Part shown: piece by piece, positions 9,550-18,245 of the stretch | Layout of the letters: the number at the start of each line of letters is the position of its first letter | Numbering within the stretch: the first letter of the stretch is position 1 | Assembly: GCF_017312405.1 (NCBI RefSeq) | Contig: NZ_BLTG01000020.1 | Coordinates: forward strand, 1 to 64,000 | Reading direction: 5' to 3' | Source: Mycobacterium sp. PO1 | Lineage (GTDB): Bacteria; Actinomycetota; Actinomycetes; Mycobacteriales; Mycobacteriaceae | DNA length: 64,000 nucleotides | Notes under the pieces: model-generated | What the model was told of the DNA's origin: nothing | What the model saw: only the letters and a program-made list of their open reading frames with translations | Database searches by the model: none | Made by a program: the position numbers and the translations under genes

Positions 9550-9780
9550 TCAGCCCCTGGGTGGATTCTTGTCACGACTCCGCGGGTAGGTGTTCCGCTC
9601 GCCAATCGTGCCGTCCATCTTCTTGATGACATGCTCCACGCCACGATCGCGCGCCATGTCGCGTCCTACTGCTTGCGCCTCGGCCTTCGTCTCAGCCGTG
9701 TTCGACGCCCGCTGGCCACCTTGGACGCGGTTCTTCCACACCCCATCCTCGTTGTAGGTCTCGATGTCGCCCTTTACCAT
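9550..9780 (-). CDS. DUF2188 domain protein
   Basis: 76 residues from the ATG at 9780, which has GAAGGGA about nine bases upstream; an upstream GTG at 9807 would add nine residues. The pattern of W-K-N-R in the first strand, a TKAEAQAVGRDMA helix, a GVEHVIKKMDGTI strand and a C-terminal NTYPRSRDKNPP tail matches DUF2188, a small alpha/beta domain of unknown role. It is monocistronic here and its neighbours give no functional clue. Confidence 0.7.
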   Translation of the reverse strand: MVKGDIETYNEDGVWKNRVQGGQRASNTAETKAEAQAVGRDMARDRGVEHVIKKMDGTIGERNTYPRSRDKNPPRG

Positions 9781-10053
9781 GACTAATCCCTTCAGCTCCC
9801 TAGACACACGCTAAACCTGGCCAACGACACATACGGGGACCTGCGATGTGCGTTGCCGCGCGATTGTCGGGCTCGGTGAGACGATGAGCCTTATGCAGCA
9901 GACCTCGGCGCAGGCCTACCAGGCCCTACGTATGCGCTGCCCGCGATCATGTGGCACAAGCGGGCCTTCAAGTGTGCCAACGCGCGACGCGGCAGGCCTT
10001 CAGCCGTCGCGCGAGACGCTCACGCGATGGTGGCAGCTACCCAGAAACAACGA

Positions 10054-12579
10054 TTACAGCGCGCCTTTATCGACCGTGACCCATGCCGACCCGGTCCACA
10101 TGCGGCGTAGCCACGACCCGGCCGCGGTCAACGAATCCGCGCCGATGTTCCAGTTGAACGCTCCTGTCGCGTTGGCGGTGCGGACGTAACGGATCTCCCG
10201 CCCGGTGGCCATGCGATAGGTTGAAATCGGTTCGGTGATCGTTCGCGTCGCCGTCAGGGGGGTATCGAGAAGCTGTGTGCCCTTAGCAAATCCATTGAGC
10301 GATACGCTGCTGTCGCCTCGCGTGTCGATACCCGTGCTGATCGCTTGCTGGCTGACAACGAGATCATCGAAGTATGCCGTCGCGGAGACTCCGACCGCGA
10401 TGAAGCCTCCGTTGCTGACATTGGGCGCGGTGTCGGTTTCGATCCTGCCCACGGTGATTATGCCGTTGTTGCTGGTGAAATCACCAATGCGCCATGTTGT
10501 TCCGCTCGAACGGACGACGAGCCGGTTCACTCTCACGGCAGACGTGCTGTCGGTGAGGTAGAAGATGCGTTGATCCCCGGTCGATCCGCGCAGATCCATA
10601 ACCAGCGTGTCGATGATCAGTTCGCTGTTGGTGAGCTGAATGGGGCGGAACGGATTTTGTGTACTGGCGACTACGATTTCCAAGAGAGGTATCCGCACGG
10701 TCGCGTTGTTGACCGTCACTAGAGTCCCGTTGTAACTCGGTGCATAGATCCGTCCGGACAGCTCAGCATTACCACGCGACGACATGCCGCTGTAGTTGAT
10801 GTTGATGGCGTTAGTTGCCGTGTACGGGATGGGGATAGTGTGGGTGTGGTTGATAATTTTATGGTCACCGCCACCGTCATCGGCGGCGACGAGTTCAATT
10901 CCACTCGGGCCAAAACTTGTGCAGTCACGGACGATGTTGTTGCGGCCGCGGATTTTGAACGCATACAGCGAACCCTCTGGCTCTTTGTGATTCCATCCGA
11001 CGTAGCAAGAATCGTAGGTGATGAAGTTGGCGTCTTCGTGAGTGTCGAACGCTGCATGACCGACCTCGCCGGCATTGCCGCCAAACACCCGATGACCAAT
11101 ATTTGACCCATAAAACCGCAAGGTGGATGAGTCCGCACCGCTCGCGTGCCCCGTCGTGGTAACGAGGTGTCGCAGATAAGACCCCTTCGCCCCCGCGATG
11201 TAGAAGTCGTTGCAGCACTCCAGCCTTATTCCGTATCCAACCCTGCTCTCAGCCGAAGACGTTAATAAATTGTGCATATTACCGCCATCGACCAATCCGC
11301 CGACGCACCCGGCGAATCGGATCGCCTGACCCACCAGGTTTTGACACACCGGCCCGATAACTTGCGGCTCTACCGCCTGCAATATGTCGATGGCGGGAGT
11401 GGTCCTATCCGCGGTAGGGGAACCCGGTTCATCCTCTACCCAAGGGGATTGTAGCAATACATCCTTGACGGTGAGACGAGCGATACGGATGTTCGTGGTC
11501 AGCGTGACCCGCAACAACCGGGCCAAATACAGGTAATTCCCCGACACGCCAGCAACTCGCACCCGCTCACCGTCACGCCAGGTCGACGCCGCAGGAGTGC
11601 CCGGGATCAGGTCGTCTGCGACTATGATCGCCCAATCACCCGCGGCCCAACCCACCGTGCTGGAAAGCTCGATCCTGGTGGCCGAGGTTGTCGTGCCCGA
11701 TCCGCTCCAGTCCCAGAGGGTGTTAGTCAGGCCGACAACGTTCTGGATGGTGCTGTTGCTATAGGTAAGCGTCAGTACCGGATTGTTCGGCATCCCCGTG
11801 GAGCGAAGGACCTTCGCGCCGTTGAAGTTGACCCGTGCATCAATGTCGGTCTTCGTCACGCCCGAATCGGCTGTGTAGGTTTTCGCCGTTTCAAAAACCA
11901 CTGTGCCGCCATTTGCGTCGGCTTCGTCGAGCGCTGCCGATAGGGCTGCGGCGAATCCGGCGTCGGGGTTGAACCGTTCCAGCGGCACGATGCCGCCGGT
12001 AGCCTTCTGGACTGCCGGGTCGAATCCGACTGCATCCCTCGCTTCTTGTTCGGTGCCAGCAGTAAGTAAGTCCCGCCCCGTCGCCGTCGAGTCACTAATG
12101 TCAGTCGAAGCCGGATGGTAATCGCCGGCCTTGGCTGTGCTTGATGTCGTCCCGATCGTCAGATTGCTTGTGCCTGCGCCGATGGCTGTTCTCGCCGCAA
12201 CGCCATCAGCGGCAGTCAGTACAGCCCGGCCCGTTGCCGTGGCGTCGGTAATATTGTTCGAATCTGGCTGGTAATTACCAGCTTTAGCGGTAACAGAAGT
12301 TGTACCGAGTGTCAGGTCACTTGTACCCGCACCGATCGCCGCCCGTGCGGCGGCCTGATCTCCTCCGGCCGCGATTACTACAGGCTTGTCAGTGATGTCA
12401 TCCCATTCTGGGATGCCGCCAGTCGCGTTAAGTTTCGACCGAACAGAACTGTCGAGTAGTCCCTCAGAAACTATTCCATCTCTCAATGTGCCATCTGGCT
12501 TGTGCGCTTGCGATAGATAGTCATTGAGTACATCGCCCCACGTACCGGCGTCCTTGCCAGGGATCGGAAGCCTCGCCAT
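10054..12579 (-). CDS. right-handed beta-helix / tail-fibre-like surface protein
   Basis: 841 residues. The N-terminus (MARLPIPGKDAGTWGDVLND then YLSQAH) is a distinctive head found, as far as I recall, on Saccharibacteria (Patescibacteria) surface proteins and some phage fibres. Residues about 70-170 hold two roughly 50-residue repeats (IGAGTSxLTxGTTS ... TGRxxLTA) like phage-tail collar repeats. From about 215 on, short beta strands and Asn/Gly/Thr-rich turns indicate a pectate-lyase-like parallel beta-helix, and the end (RMWTGSAWVTVDKGAL) looks like a fibre tip. It has no signal peptide or catalytic motif that I can name. Its start overlaps the stop of the upstream 78-aa gene by one base, so the two are an operon. 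Confidence 0.7.
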   Translation of the reverse strand: MARLPIPGKDAGTWGDVLNDYLSQAHKPDGTLRDGIVSEGLLDSSVRSKLNATGGIPEWDDITDKPVVIAAGGDQAAARAAIGAGTSDLTLGTTSVTAKAGNYQPDSNNITDATATGRAVLTAADGVAARTAIGAGTSNLTIGTTSSTAKAGDYHPASTDISDSTATGRDLLTAGTEQEARDAVGFDPAVQKATGGIVPLERFNPDAGFAAALSAALDEADANGGTVVFETAKTYTADSGVTKTDIDARVNFNGAKVLRSTGMPNNPVLTLTYSNSTIQNVVGLTNTLWDWSGSGTTTSATRIELSSTVGWAAGDWAIIVADDLIPGTPAASTWRDGERVRVAGVSGNYLYLARLLRVTLTTNIRIARLTVKDVLLQSPWVEDEPGSPTADRTTPAIDILQAVEPQVIGPVCQNLVGQAIRFAGCVGGLVDGGNMHNLLTSSAESRVGYGIRLECCNDFYIAGAKGSYLRHLVTTTGHASGADSSTLRFYGSNIGHRVFGGNAGEVGHAAFDTHEDANFITYDSCYVGWNHKEPEGSLYAFKIRGRNNIVRDCTSFGPSGIELVAADDGGGDHKIINHTHTIPIPYTATNAININYSGMSSRGNAELSGRIYAPSYNGTLVTVNNATVRIPLLEIVVASTQNPFRPIQLTNSELIIDTLVMDLRGSTGDQRIFYLTDSTSAVRVNRLVVRSSGTTWRIGDFTSNNGIITVGRIETDTAPNVSNGGFIAVGVSATAYFDDLVVSQQAISTGIDTRGDSSVSLNGFAKGTQLLDTPLTATRTITEPISTYRMATGREIRYVRTANATGAFNWNIGADSLTAAGSWLRRMWTGSAWVTVDKGAL

Positions 12580-12815
12580 CAGGCAGTCCTCCGCGTCGGC
12601 TGATCACCACCTTGCTTCACGCCGCCATAGGCGCTGCCACCGTAGCCGGACTGTTGCGATACACGGCCAGATCCGCTGCCCGACATACCTATTCGTAGTA
12701 GGGCACCGCCCCCAACCACCGCGACGGCTCCTATCGCAATGTGCTTGATGAAATCCTGCCGATTCATCGGCTTGCCGAGAAGTTGGTTCAGATTCTTTTT
12801 TATTTCCATACCCAT
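12579..12815 (-). CDS. small membrane-anchored protein with N-terminal hydrophobic segment
   Basis: 78 residues. A basic N-terminus with MNRQDFIKHIAIG leads into a hydrophobic stretch AVAVVGGGALLRI, then a Gly/Ser/Tyr-rich tail (GYGGSAYGG). This resembles the small anchor proteins that precede TWGDxLN-type proteins in Saccharibacteria, from memory. A true twin-arginine motif is absent. The stop overlaps the start of the 841-aa gene. A good promoter (12859-12887) and a perfect palindrome (12817-12832) lie immediately upstream, and no clear ribosome site is seen, so the first ATG is tentative. Confidence 0.65.
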   Translation of the reverse strand: MGMEIKKNLNQLLGKPMNRQDFIKHIAIGAVAVVGGGALLRIGMSGSGSGRVSQQSGYGGSAYGGVKQGGDQPTRRTA

Positions 12816-12816
12816 A

Positions 12817-12832
12817 TAGCAGTGAACTGCTA
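12817..12832. promoter_or_regulatory. perfect palindrome next to the start of the 78-aa gene
   Basis: TAGCAGT-GA-ACTGCTA is a perfect 7-bp inverted repeat that ends one base before the start codon. It could be an operator, or an mRNA hairpin that hides the translation start. Confidence 0.5.
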
Positions 12833-12858
12833 CCTCAATTACATTTGTAATACTGTCA

Positions 12859-12887
12859 ATATTAATGCGTTTATGTTATTTTGACAA
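12859..12887 (-). promoter_or_regulatory. sigma70-like promoter of the surface-protein operon
   Basis: On the minus strand, TTGTCA (12882-12887) and TAATAT (12859-12864) are separated by 17 bp, in an AT-rich gap between divergent genes. It points at the 78-aa/841-aa pair. Confidence 0.6.
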
Positions 12888-12909
12888 GAGCAATAATTGC
12901 GAGAACGAA

Positions 12910-13137
12910 ATGGCGACATACAACTGCATTGATAGCACAAACAACGCATATGGCTCGGGCGGGTACGGCACCTGCACCGGCCAGACTATTGGTGCGCCAA
13001 ACACGGGATTCTTTGACCACGCACTGACGGGTGGCGGCTTCACCGTACTATTGCCGCTCGCTGTGGCCATCCTCATCGTGGGCGTCGCAACGCTACTGTT
13101 TCGCCGTCGCCGATCGCGGCAGCATCCGTCGAGCTGA
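12910..13137 (+). CDS. small surface protein with sortase-like APNTG tail
   Basis: 75 residues from the ATG at 12910. The order is a short Cys/Asn/Gly-rich domain (MATYNCIDSTNNAYGSGGYG), the pentapeptide APNTG near residue 40, a hydrophobic segment of about 20 residues, and an RRRR tail. This is the layout of an LPxTG-type cell-wall sorting signal, though the motif deviates from LPxTG and no secretion signal is visible at the N-terminus. An upstream in-frame ATG at 12865 would add 15 residues. It is divergent from the surface-protein operon and shares its intergenic region. No sortase is encoded in this window. Confidence 0.6.
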   Translation: MATYNCIDSTNNAYGSGGYGTCTGQTIGAPNTGFFDHALTGGGFTVLLPLAVAILIVGVATLLFRRRRSRQHPSS

Positions 13138-13183
13138 CGCCGCCGATCGTGAACGTCGCGGACGTTGGTTCAGACTTGTCTCA

Positions 13184-14446
13184 TCACCATTCAGCTTCGC
13201 CTTCCATTCCCGCCTCCGTGGAACCAGTTGCCTGATCAGAACTTTGGGCCGAAGCGGGACCGGCTTGGGCGGGCGGGGCGAGGCGCGGTGTGTCACTGCC
13301 GTCGGGATCAATGAACGCTGCAATACCGATCTTCATCACGGCGTCGTAGTCGACGTCTATCCCGATGCCCTTCGCGCCGTAGTCGGTGATCCGCCACAGT
13401 CCGTACCGGTCGATACGGACCACGATCCGTGCAAGCAAGCGAGCCGTCTGCTCTAGTCCGTCCATAAAGAGATCGTTTGCCGCTGTGTCCTGGTAATTGA
13501 AGAAGCGCTTGCCATCGAGAAACAGATCTTTTCTGTACCGCGGCGGGAACCATACCGGCACGTACCCGGCGTCACGGAGAAGCTGGTCGGCTGCTTCGGC
13601 TGCGTAGGCGTAGTCGCTGTTCGTGGGCCAGCGACTTGCGGTGACCAGCTTGATGATGACGTCAAAGGGCAACAGCAAGGGCTGACTGCTGCGTAGGACA
13701 TCTGTGATGGTTGAGATCGACGGGTCGTACACCTGTCGGCCAACAGCGACCACTGCGTCGAAGAACAGTTGTCGGGTCTTTGGTAGCGGATACTTACGCC
13801 CCTTTGCTGATGGCAATGACTGCGACAGGTTCGGCAGCATGTCACCGAGCCGAGGGGTCGGTGCCGCCCGGTCGTTGAAGGTCGCAGCGCTGCACATTAG
13901 AGCAGCGAAGATCGCACGCTCCCGCAGGGATTCGGGCAGCTTGTTGATCCGTGCTGCCTCGTTTGCCTCCCACTCGCCGGGTGTCCAGCACAGTGATCGC
14001 ACGAGCTGGAGAAGTTTTACCGCAAACGCTTCAATGATGGCCGACGATCGACTCTCGTACTGTTTCTCGCCGAGATCACCCAAATCTGCTCGTGCACGGA
14101 GCTGCCGGTCCCCCAGATTGAAATGGAAAGCGGCTTCGAGGTTCAGCTCGTGGTTTAGCACCACCCATCGCTGGTCGAAAGCTTCGCCTGGAACTGGGTG
14201 TGCCGTGCGATAGCTGTTCACGACGCATTTGAGCGCCTCGACGGTCGCGATGGCGAGATCGACACCATGGTGTTGCGTTCGTGCGTATTCATCGCGGCTG
14301 ATCGGTAAACGCTGCAGGTTGGCTCCATCACGCCGCACCTTCGCCGGCGTGATGCCTTCGCGCTTCTTCAGCTCCTGTAATTCACGGAGCAGGTCGTTAA
14401 AGACGGGCGGCCGGGTGCCGGAGGTATCGCCCAGGGTCGTCGTCAT
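13184..14446 (-). CDS. hypothetical protein
   Basis: 420 residues from the ATG at 14446 (MTTTLGDTSG); a frame extension upstream to 14629 adds 61 residues of unlikely composition that overlap the region of the divergent lipoprotein gene. It is mostly helical, with many Arg/Leu pairs, no membrane segment and no recognised motif. The C-terminal 35 residues are Ala/Pro/Ser-rich and low in complexity. It is divergent from the VWA operon. Function not recognised. Confidence 0.65.
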   Translation of the reverse strand: MTTTLGDTSGTRPPVFNDLLRELQELKKREGITPAKVRRDGANLQRLPISRDEYARTQHHGVDLAIATVEALKCVVNSYRTAHPVPGEAFDQRWVVLNHELNLEAAFHFNLGDRQLRARADLGDLGEKQYESRSSAIIEAFAVKLLQLVRSLCWTPGEWEANEAARINKLPESLRERAIFAALMCSAATFNDRAAPTPRLGDMLPNLSQSLPSAKGRKYPLPKTRQLFFDAVVAVGRQVYDPSISTITDVLRSSQPLLLPFDVIIKLVTASRWPTNSDYAYAAEAADQLLRDAGYVPVWFPPRYRKDLFLDGKRFFNYQDTAANDLFMDGLEQTARLLARIVVRIDRYGLWRITDYGAKGIGIDVDYDAVMKIGIAAFIDPDGSDTPRLAPPAQAGPASAQSSDQATGSTEAGMEGEAEW

Positions 14447-14673
14447 CGGGCCATTACACCATCCAGGCATGCCAAAGAACCTCAGCTCATAGCCCGTTTT
14501 GTCCCCACATCTGCCGACAAAGTGACCCCCAAATCTCGGTTCCGACGAGTGCGCGGTCTGCGGCTCAATTGATCCCGACGTTCCCGCGTCAATCGTCATC
14601 GAGACCTGGCTGGCAGTGCCGCGAGCCACCCGTCGTCAGCGGTACTGGCGCCCACTACTCGAAGGAGGAAGCG

Positions 14674-15459
14674 TTGTATCGACTCACGAGTACGCACACT
14701 CTCGCGGCATTCACCGCTGTCGTTGCCCTGGTGACTGGCTGCAGTACGGGAGGAGTATCCGATTCCCTAGCGCAGGCCGAACGAGTCGCCGCGTCCTGCC
14801 CGCCCGATGGAGCGCGCATCGCCGCCCTCGTGCAGGTGGATTGGTCCGGCAGTCGCCGCAGCCTGGCAGCGACGCCTGCCGAGGAGCAGGTAGTCCGTGC
14901 GGCTGCCGAGCGTGCGCTGATCTGTGGCGGCCATCTGCGGATGACCGTGTTCTCAGGCTCGATGATCGCAGTCACGGTCTTCGACGCCAATCTCCACCTC
15001 GACGGGGCGACAACGAACGCGCGGCTCCGCAAGGCACCGAAAGCGGTCGACGCGGTGATGGCGCAGGTCACCTCCGCATTCCCGGAGGCGATCGAGCGGA
15101 TAAGTGACGGCGCAACCGACATCGTGGCCCAGTACCAGCTCGGTGAGGAGTACTGGACGCAGCTGTCCGCAACCGACCACAGCGTGTTGGAACAGACGAT
15201 CGTGACCGACGGCATCCAAACCGCCGGCCAGGACCTCAGTGACCCGTCCCTCACCATCGCCCACGCCGAAGCGCTGGCTGCCGCCGTCTCGGTGCCGGAT
15301 TTGACCGGCGCGACCGTGCGTCTGATCGGCATTGGTCGCCAGGCTGACGACGCTTCGCTCCCGACGCCCTACATCGCTGCCTTGCGGGCCTTCCACACCA
15401 CTGTCTGCGACAAGACCGGGGCGGACTGCTCTGTCGTCACCGATGCGGCGGGAGCCTGA
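14674..15459 (+). CDS. lipoprotein with VWA-like MIDAS motif
   Basis: 261 residues from a TTG at 14674, chosen because AAGGAGG lies five bases upstream and because this start puts a clean signal peptide at the front. The lipobox ends in VTGC with Cys23 as the lipidation site. Residues 56-60 read DWSGS, a DxSxS metal-ion-dependent adhesion site as in von Willebrand factor A domains, followed by alternating strands and helices. It is the first gene of a five-gene overlapping operon; the next gene starts one base after its stop. A role as an extracytoplasmic sensor or binding subunit is inference. Confidence 0.7.
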   Translation: MYRLTSTHTLAAFTAVVALVTGCSTGGVSDSLAQAERVAASCPPDGARIAALVQVDWSGSRRSLAATPAEEQVVRAAAERALICGGHLRMTVFSGSMIAVTVFDANLHLDGATTNARLRKAPKAVDAVMAQVTSAFPEAIERISDGATDIVAQYQLGEEYWTQLSATDHSVLEQTIVTDGIQTAGQDLSDPSLTIAHAEALAAAVSVPDLTGATVRLIGIGRQADDASLPTPYIAALRAFHTTVCDKTGADCSVVTDAAGA

Positions 15460-15460
15460 C

Positions 15461-16549
15461 ATGGCACTCATCCCAGCCGCGACCCGCAACACGCTTGGTC
15501 GCCGGTCGCCCGATCACGCGCCGGTATCCATCGAAAGCGTCAGGTTGATTCCGGTCGAGTCCGCATCGGCCTTCGCTCGTCCGAATGCTGTCGAGCAGAC
15601 CTACCTCGAACTCGCACACGACAAGCTGGCGCTCGAACAGCACCACCTCTTCGCCGCCGAAGGCGAGGCGAGATGCCGCGCAGACATGGCCGCCGCGAAA
15701 TCGTTGGCCTATGCGGTCGCCGAGACCAAGGCGTCCGTCGCGCGGGCGGCGGTTGCTGCGGACAAGGCGTTCGAGCGTTACGAACAGCTCCGCGACCTAT
15801 TGGGCTGCTTTATGCGCCGCAAGGCAACCTCCGCTCGGGGATATATGGCACGCACTGCGGCACTGCTGCTCGGGGACATCGCCGGGTTATCCGGGGCGGC
15901 AATCGCACTGGGCGAGTACCCGGTGCTGGCAGTGGCGCAGGCGATGTCGGCCGGAACGGCAACGGTGACCGCAGGGTTGGCAGCAACGCAGCTTCGTCAT
16001 ATGCAACAGGCCGTCGACCGACAACAAGACGTGCTGCCCCAAGATCTCGAACCATATCGACATCTCTTCGGCGGTCCGCCGAAGGGGAAAAGGCTGCAGG
16101 CCACGGTGTTCGGCGTCGCGGCGCTGGTCACGCTCCTGCTATCGGTCGGGATCTTCGCGCTGCGGACCACCGTTGAGGGTCCGATCTCGGGGCTGACTTT
16201 CGGCGGCTTGGCCGCAGCCATCGCGCTGGCCAGCTTCATCAACAGCTGGTACTACGCCGATGCGGTAGCCGACATCATCGAATCCGCTTACCACGAAGCG
16301 GTTGTCGCCGACCGCCGTCATCGACGACTCGCAGGCTCACGGTCGATCAGCCGCGCTGAACACGCTGAGACACAACAGAAGTCGATCGTGACCGAGTACA
16401 CCCATCGCGGCCTGGCTGCAGCTGGGCACATTGAGGCGAATAAGTACCGCGCCTTGCTGGCGAGCCCTGATGTGGTCGGGCACGGGCCTGCCGCAACGCC
16501 ACCAGCAGCCAAGCCGGTCGCACCGACGAGGCGAGCGAGGTCGGCATGA
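15461..16549 (+). CDS. coiled-coil membrane protein of the VWA operon
   Basis: 362 residues from the ATG at 15461. Residues about 45-115 are a long Ala/Glu/Lys-rich coiled coil. Two or three hydrophobic segments follow (about 125-160, 215-235 and 245-265), then a charged region and a Pro/Ala-rich tail. It has no enzymatic motif that I recognise. It sits between a VWA-like lipoprotein and a VWA protein, whose start overlaps its stop by four bases (ATGA), so it may be the membrane scaffold that links them. Confidence 0.6.
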   Translation: MALIPAATRNTLGRRSPDHAPVSIESVRLIPVESASAFARPNAVEQTYLELAHDKLALEQHHLFAAEGEARCRADMAAAKSLAYAVAETKASVARAAVAADKAFERYEQLRDLLGCFMRRKATSARGYMARTAALLLGDIAGLSGAAIALGEYPVLAVAQAMSAGTATVTAGLAATQLRHMQQAVDRQQDVLPQDLEPYRHLFGGPPKGKRLQATVFGVAALVTLLLSVGIFALRTTVEGPISGLTFGGLAAAIALASFINSWYYADAVADIIESAYHEAVVADRRHRRLAGSRSISRAEHAETQQKSIVTEYTHRGLAAAGHIEANKYRALLASPDVVGHGPAATPPAAKPVAPTRRARSA

Positions 16550-17340
16550 ACACGACATCGCAGACAGTCGTCTCGCCGCTGCCCACATACCTCCAGCGCG
16601 GGCGGCTGCTTCCATCGGTAGTCCACGGGGGTGGGGGTGGTCGCAGTACTGATCAGCAGCGAGCGGAGGGTACGCCCATCCAGCTTGGCGACCCCGGACC
16701 CTGCCCAGCGGGCGGCACGACCGTCTTCATCGTCCTGGACGAGTCGGCGAGTGTCGCAGCCAGTGACGGCAACGATCCACTCTCGCGTCGTCACGTTGAA
16801 GCAGCGCTGGCAATCCGTCATCTTGCCGCTGCGTGCCACTGCCGCCGTGACAGGGTTGCGCTGCTGCCCTTCGACCGTTTCTCGGCCGGATACGTTGCGC
16901 CCCAACCACTGAGCGCTAAAGGGGTCATCCGGCTGCGTCGCGGGCTGCGTCATTTATCCCGAGGGTGCGGCACATCCAGCGAACTGGGGCCGGCCTTGAA
17001 CGACATCGAGGCGAAGGCTGGTCGTGAGCCTGGCGCCGTGGCCGTGGTCGTACTCTCCGACTTCCTGCTCACCGACCGCAATCCGGCCGCGGTCCTATCG
17101 CGGCTGCGATCCATTGGCGATTCCGTCCACGCTGTCGTGCTCGGCGCATACCCACCGGCCGCCCTGCTCGACGATCCGAACGTCACGGTCACTCGGCTGA
17201 CCCCCAGTTCGGCACCCGGAGCAGCCGCCCGCGCGGTCTTCAGCGGGCTTATCAGCTTCCGCACCCACAGCACCACCGATCAGGGCAGCGCCGCCCGCCA
17301 CCACCAAACCGACGACGAAGAAGGAGAACTCATCACATGA
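16546..17340 (+). CDS. VWA domain protein with complete MIDAS
   Basis: 264 residues. The three MIDAS elements are visible: DESAS at 65-69, Thr143 in GTSSELG, and Asp172 in VVLSDF. These are the metal-binding residues of VWA domains. A long Gly-rich leader (residues 1-55) precedes the fold, without an obvious signal peptide. It overlaps both neighbours by four bases, so expression is tightly coupled. VWA proteins often work with AAA ATPases; none is in this operon, but a KAP NTPase lies elsewhere on the element. Confidence 0.75.
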   Translation: MNTTSQTVVSPLPTYLQRGRLLPSVVHGGGGGRSTDQQRAEGTPIQLGDPGPCPAGGTTVFIVLDESASVAASDGNDPLSRRHVEAALAIRHLAAACHCRRDRVALLPFDRFSAGYVAPQPLSAKGVIRLRRGLRHLSRGCGTSSELGPALNDIEAKAGREPGAVAVVVLSDFLLTDRNPAAVLSRLRSIGDSVHAVVLGAYPPAALLDDPNVTVTRLTPSSAPGAAARAVFSGLISFRTHSTTDQGSAARHHQTDDEEGELIT

Positions 17341-17885
17341 CCATTCTCGACAACAGCCGCCATCACCTCAGGGACGACCTCCTCGACGCCGCCGACACCT
17401 TGTCCGCCTTCATCCTGAGTGCCGCCGCCCGTACGACCGAGCAGGTGGGTTTCGGCTATGTCCTGGTGTCAGACGCGCCGAGTACCTTCCCCACCTTGAG
17501 CGCCGCCTACGCCCACAGCGTGGCGACGGGGGATCCGCTGCCGATCTCGAATGAAAACAGCGACGACGTGATCTACACCCCACCCAGCGTCAATGGAGCC
17601 CTGCGGTTCTGGCACGACGTTAATCACATCCGCCGTCAACTTGACTTCGGGCTGGTCGATGAACTGGAGCTGTCACTGTGGCACCTGGGCGAACTGGAAC
17701 ACGCCGGCCACCGTCCGGGATCGCTGGTCTGGCGGCTGCTGCATGCGGATTTGACCGGCCAGGCGTACGTTCAGGCGTTCGCTTCCCGGTTCCCGTTCGA
17801 CCAGCGGCGCTTCGTTACTGGTTGCGTCACTGCAGGATTCGACCACGGGCTCCTGGCTGAACTACGCAGCCGGGAGTCGGAGTGA
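17337..17885 (+). CDS. hypothetical protein of the VWA operon
   Basis: 182 residues, soluble. A His/Asp-containing central segment (RFWHDVNHIRRQLDF) and a following LSLWHLGELEHAGH helix supply several possible metal ligands, but no family is recognised. It overlaps the VWA gene upstream and the small membrane protein gene downstream by four bases each. Confidence 0.6.
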   Translation: MTILDNSRHHLRDDLLDAADTLSAFILSAAARTTEQVGFGYVLVSDAPSTFPTLSAAYAHSVATGDPLPISNENSDDVIYTPPSVNGALRFWHDVNHIRRQLDFGLVDELELSLWHLGELEHAGHRPGSLVWRLLHADLTGQAYVQAFASRFPFDQRRFVTGCVTAGFDHGLLAELRSRESE

Positions 17886-18085
17886 GCCAGGAACCGAGCA
17901 AGTGGATGGACAAGATCATCGGCTGGTGTTTCGGCATTTTGCTCGGCGTCATCGCGCTCTACTGCGCGGTCAGTTTGATCGAATCAATCATGCCGACGCT
18001 GATTGTGATCATCGGCGTGATCGCGCTCATTGCGGCCGTAATTGGTGTCTTCGTTGTAATTTCTACATGGCGAAATAGGTGGTGA
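17882..18085 (+). CDS. small two-helix membrane protein
   Basis: 67 residues from a GTG at 17882 that overlaps the preceding stop. Two hydrophobic segments (about residues 13-33 and 38-60) with a short loop and an RNRW tail indicate a small integral membrane protein. It is the last gene of the operon. Holin-like or accessory membrane roles are both possible; nothing decides between them. Confidence 0.55.
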   Translation: MSQEPSKWMDKIIGWCFGILLGVIALYCAVSLIESIMPTLIVIIGVIALIAAVIGVFVVISTWRNRW

Positions 18086-18103
18086 TAATAGGACATTCTA
18101 CCT

Positions 18104-18228
18104 CTATTGACAGATAGTCAAAGTTGTTGTGCTGCAACATAAAAGTATTGACTATTGATTCAATTCAATAGATAATGCGCATACGGCATTGAACGAATTC
18201 AATAGCCGAAATCAATTAGCAACTAATT
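18104..18228. promoter_or_regulatory. operator cluster upstream of the transfer-like operon
   Basis: The gap holds several dyads. CTATTGA-N6-TCAATAG occupies 18152-18171. A near copy, CATTGA-N6-TCAATA, is at 18187-18204. TTGAC-N5-GTCAA is at 18107-18121 and AATTAG-N3-CTAATT at 18214-18228. Extra TATTGA half-sites lie at 18104 and 18146. The main dyad recurs in the promoter of the XRE regulator at 23961-23980. Confidence 0.65.
18148..18176 (+). promoter_or_regulatory. strong sigma70-like promoter of the transfer-like operon
   Basis: TTGACT (18148-18153) and GATAAT (18171-18176) have a 17-bp spacer. The 7-bp dyad at 18152-18171 fills the spacer, so a bound repressor would block RNA polymerase. 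The first downstream gene starts at 18246. Confidence 0.65.
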
Positions 18229-18245
18229 CTCAGTGGAGGATACCT

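Noticed and set aside
9848..10189. Open frame of 113 residues on the plus strand
   Set aside because: Overlaps the end of the beta-helix gene, has shadow-like composition and no clear ribosome site.
12867..12903. Plus-strand promoter with TTGACA at 12881-12886
   Set aside because: No -10 box at the right spacing; the strong promoter here reads the other way.
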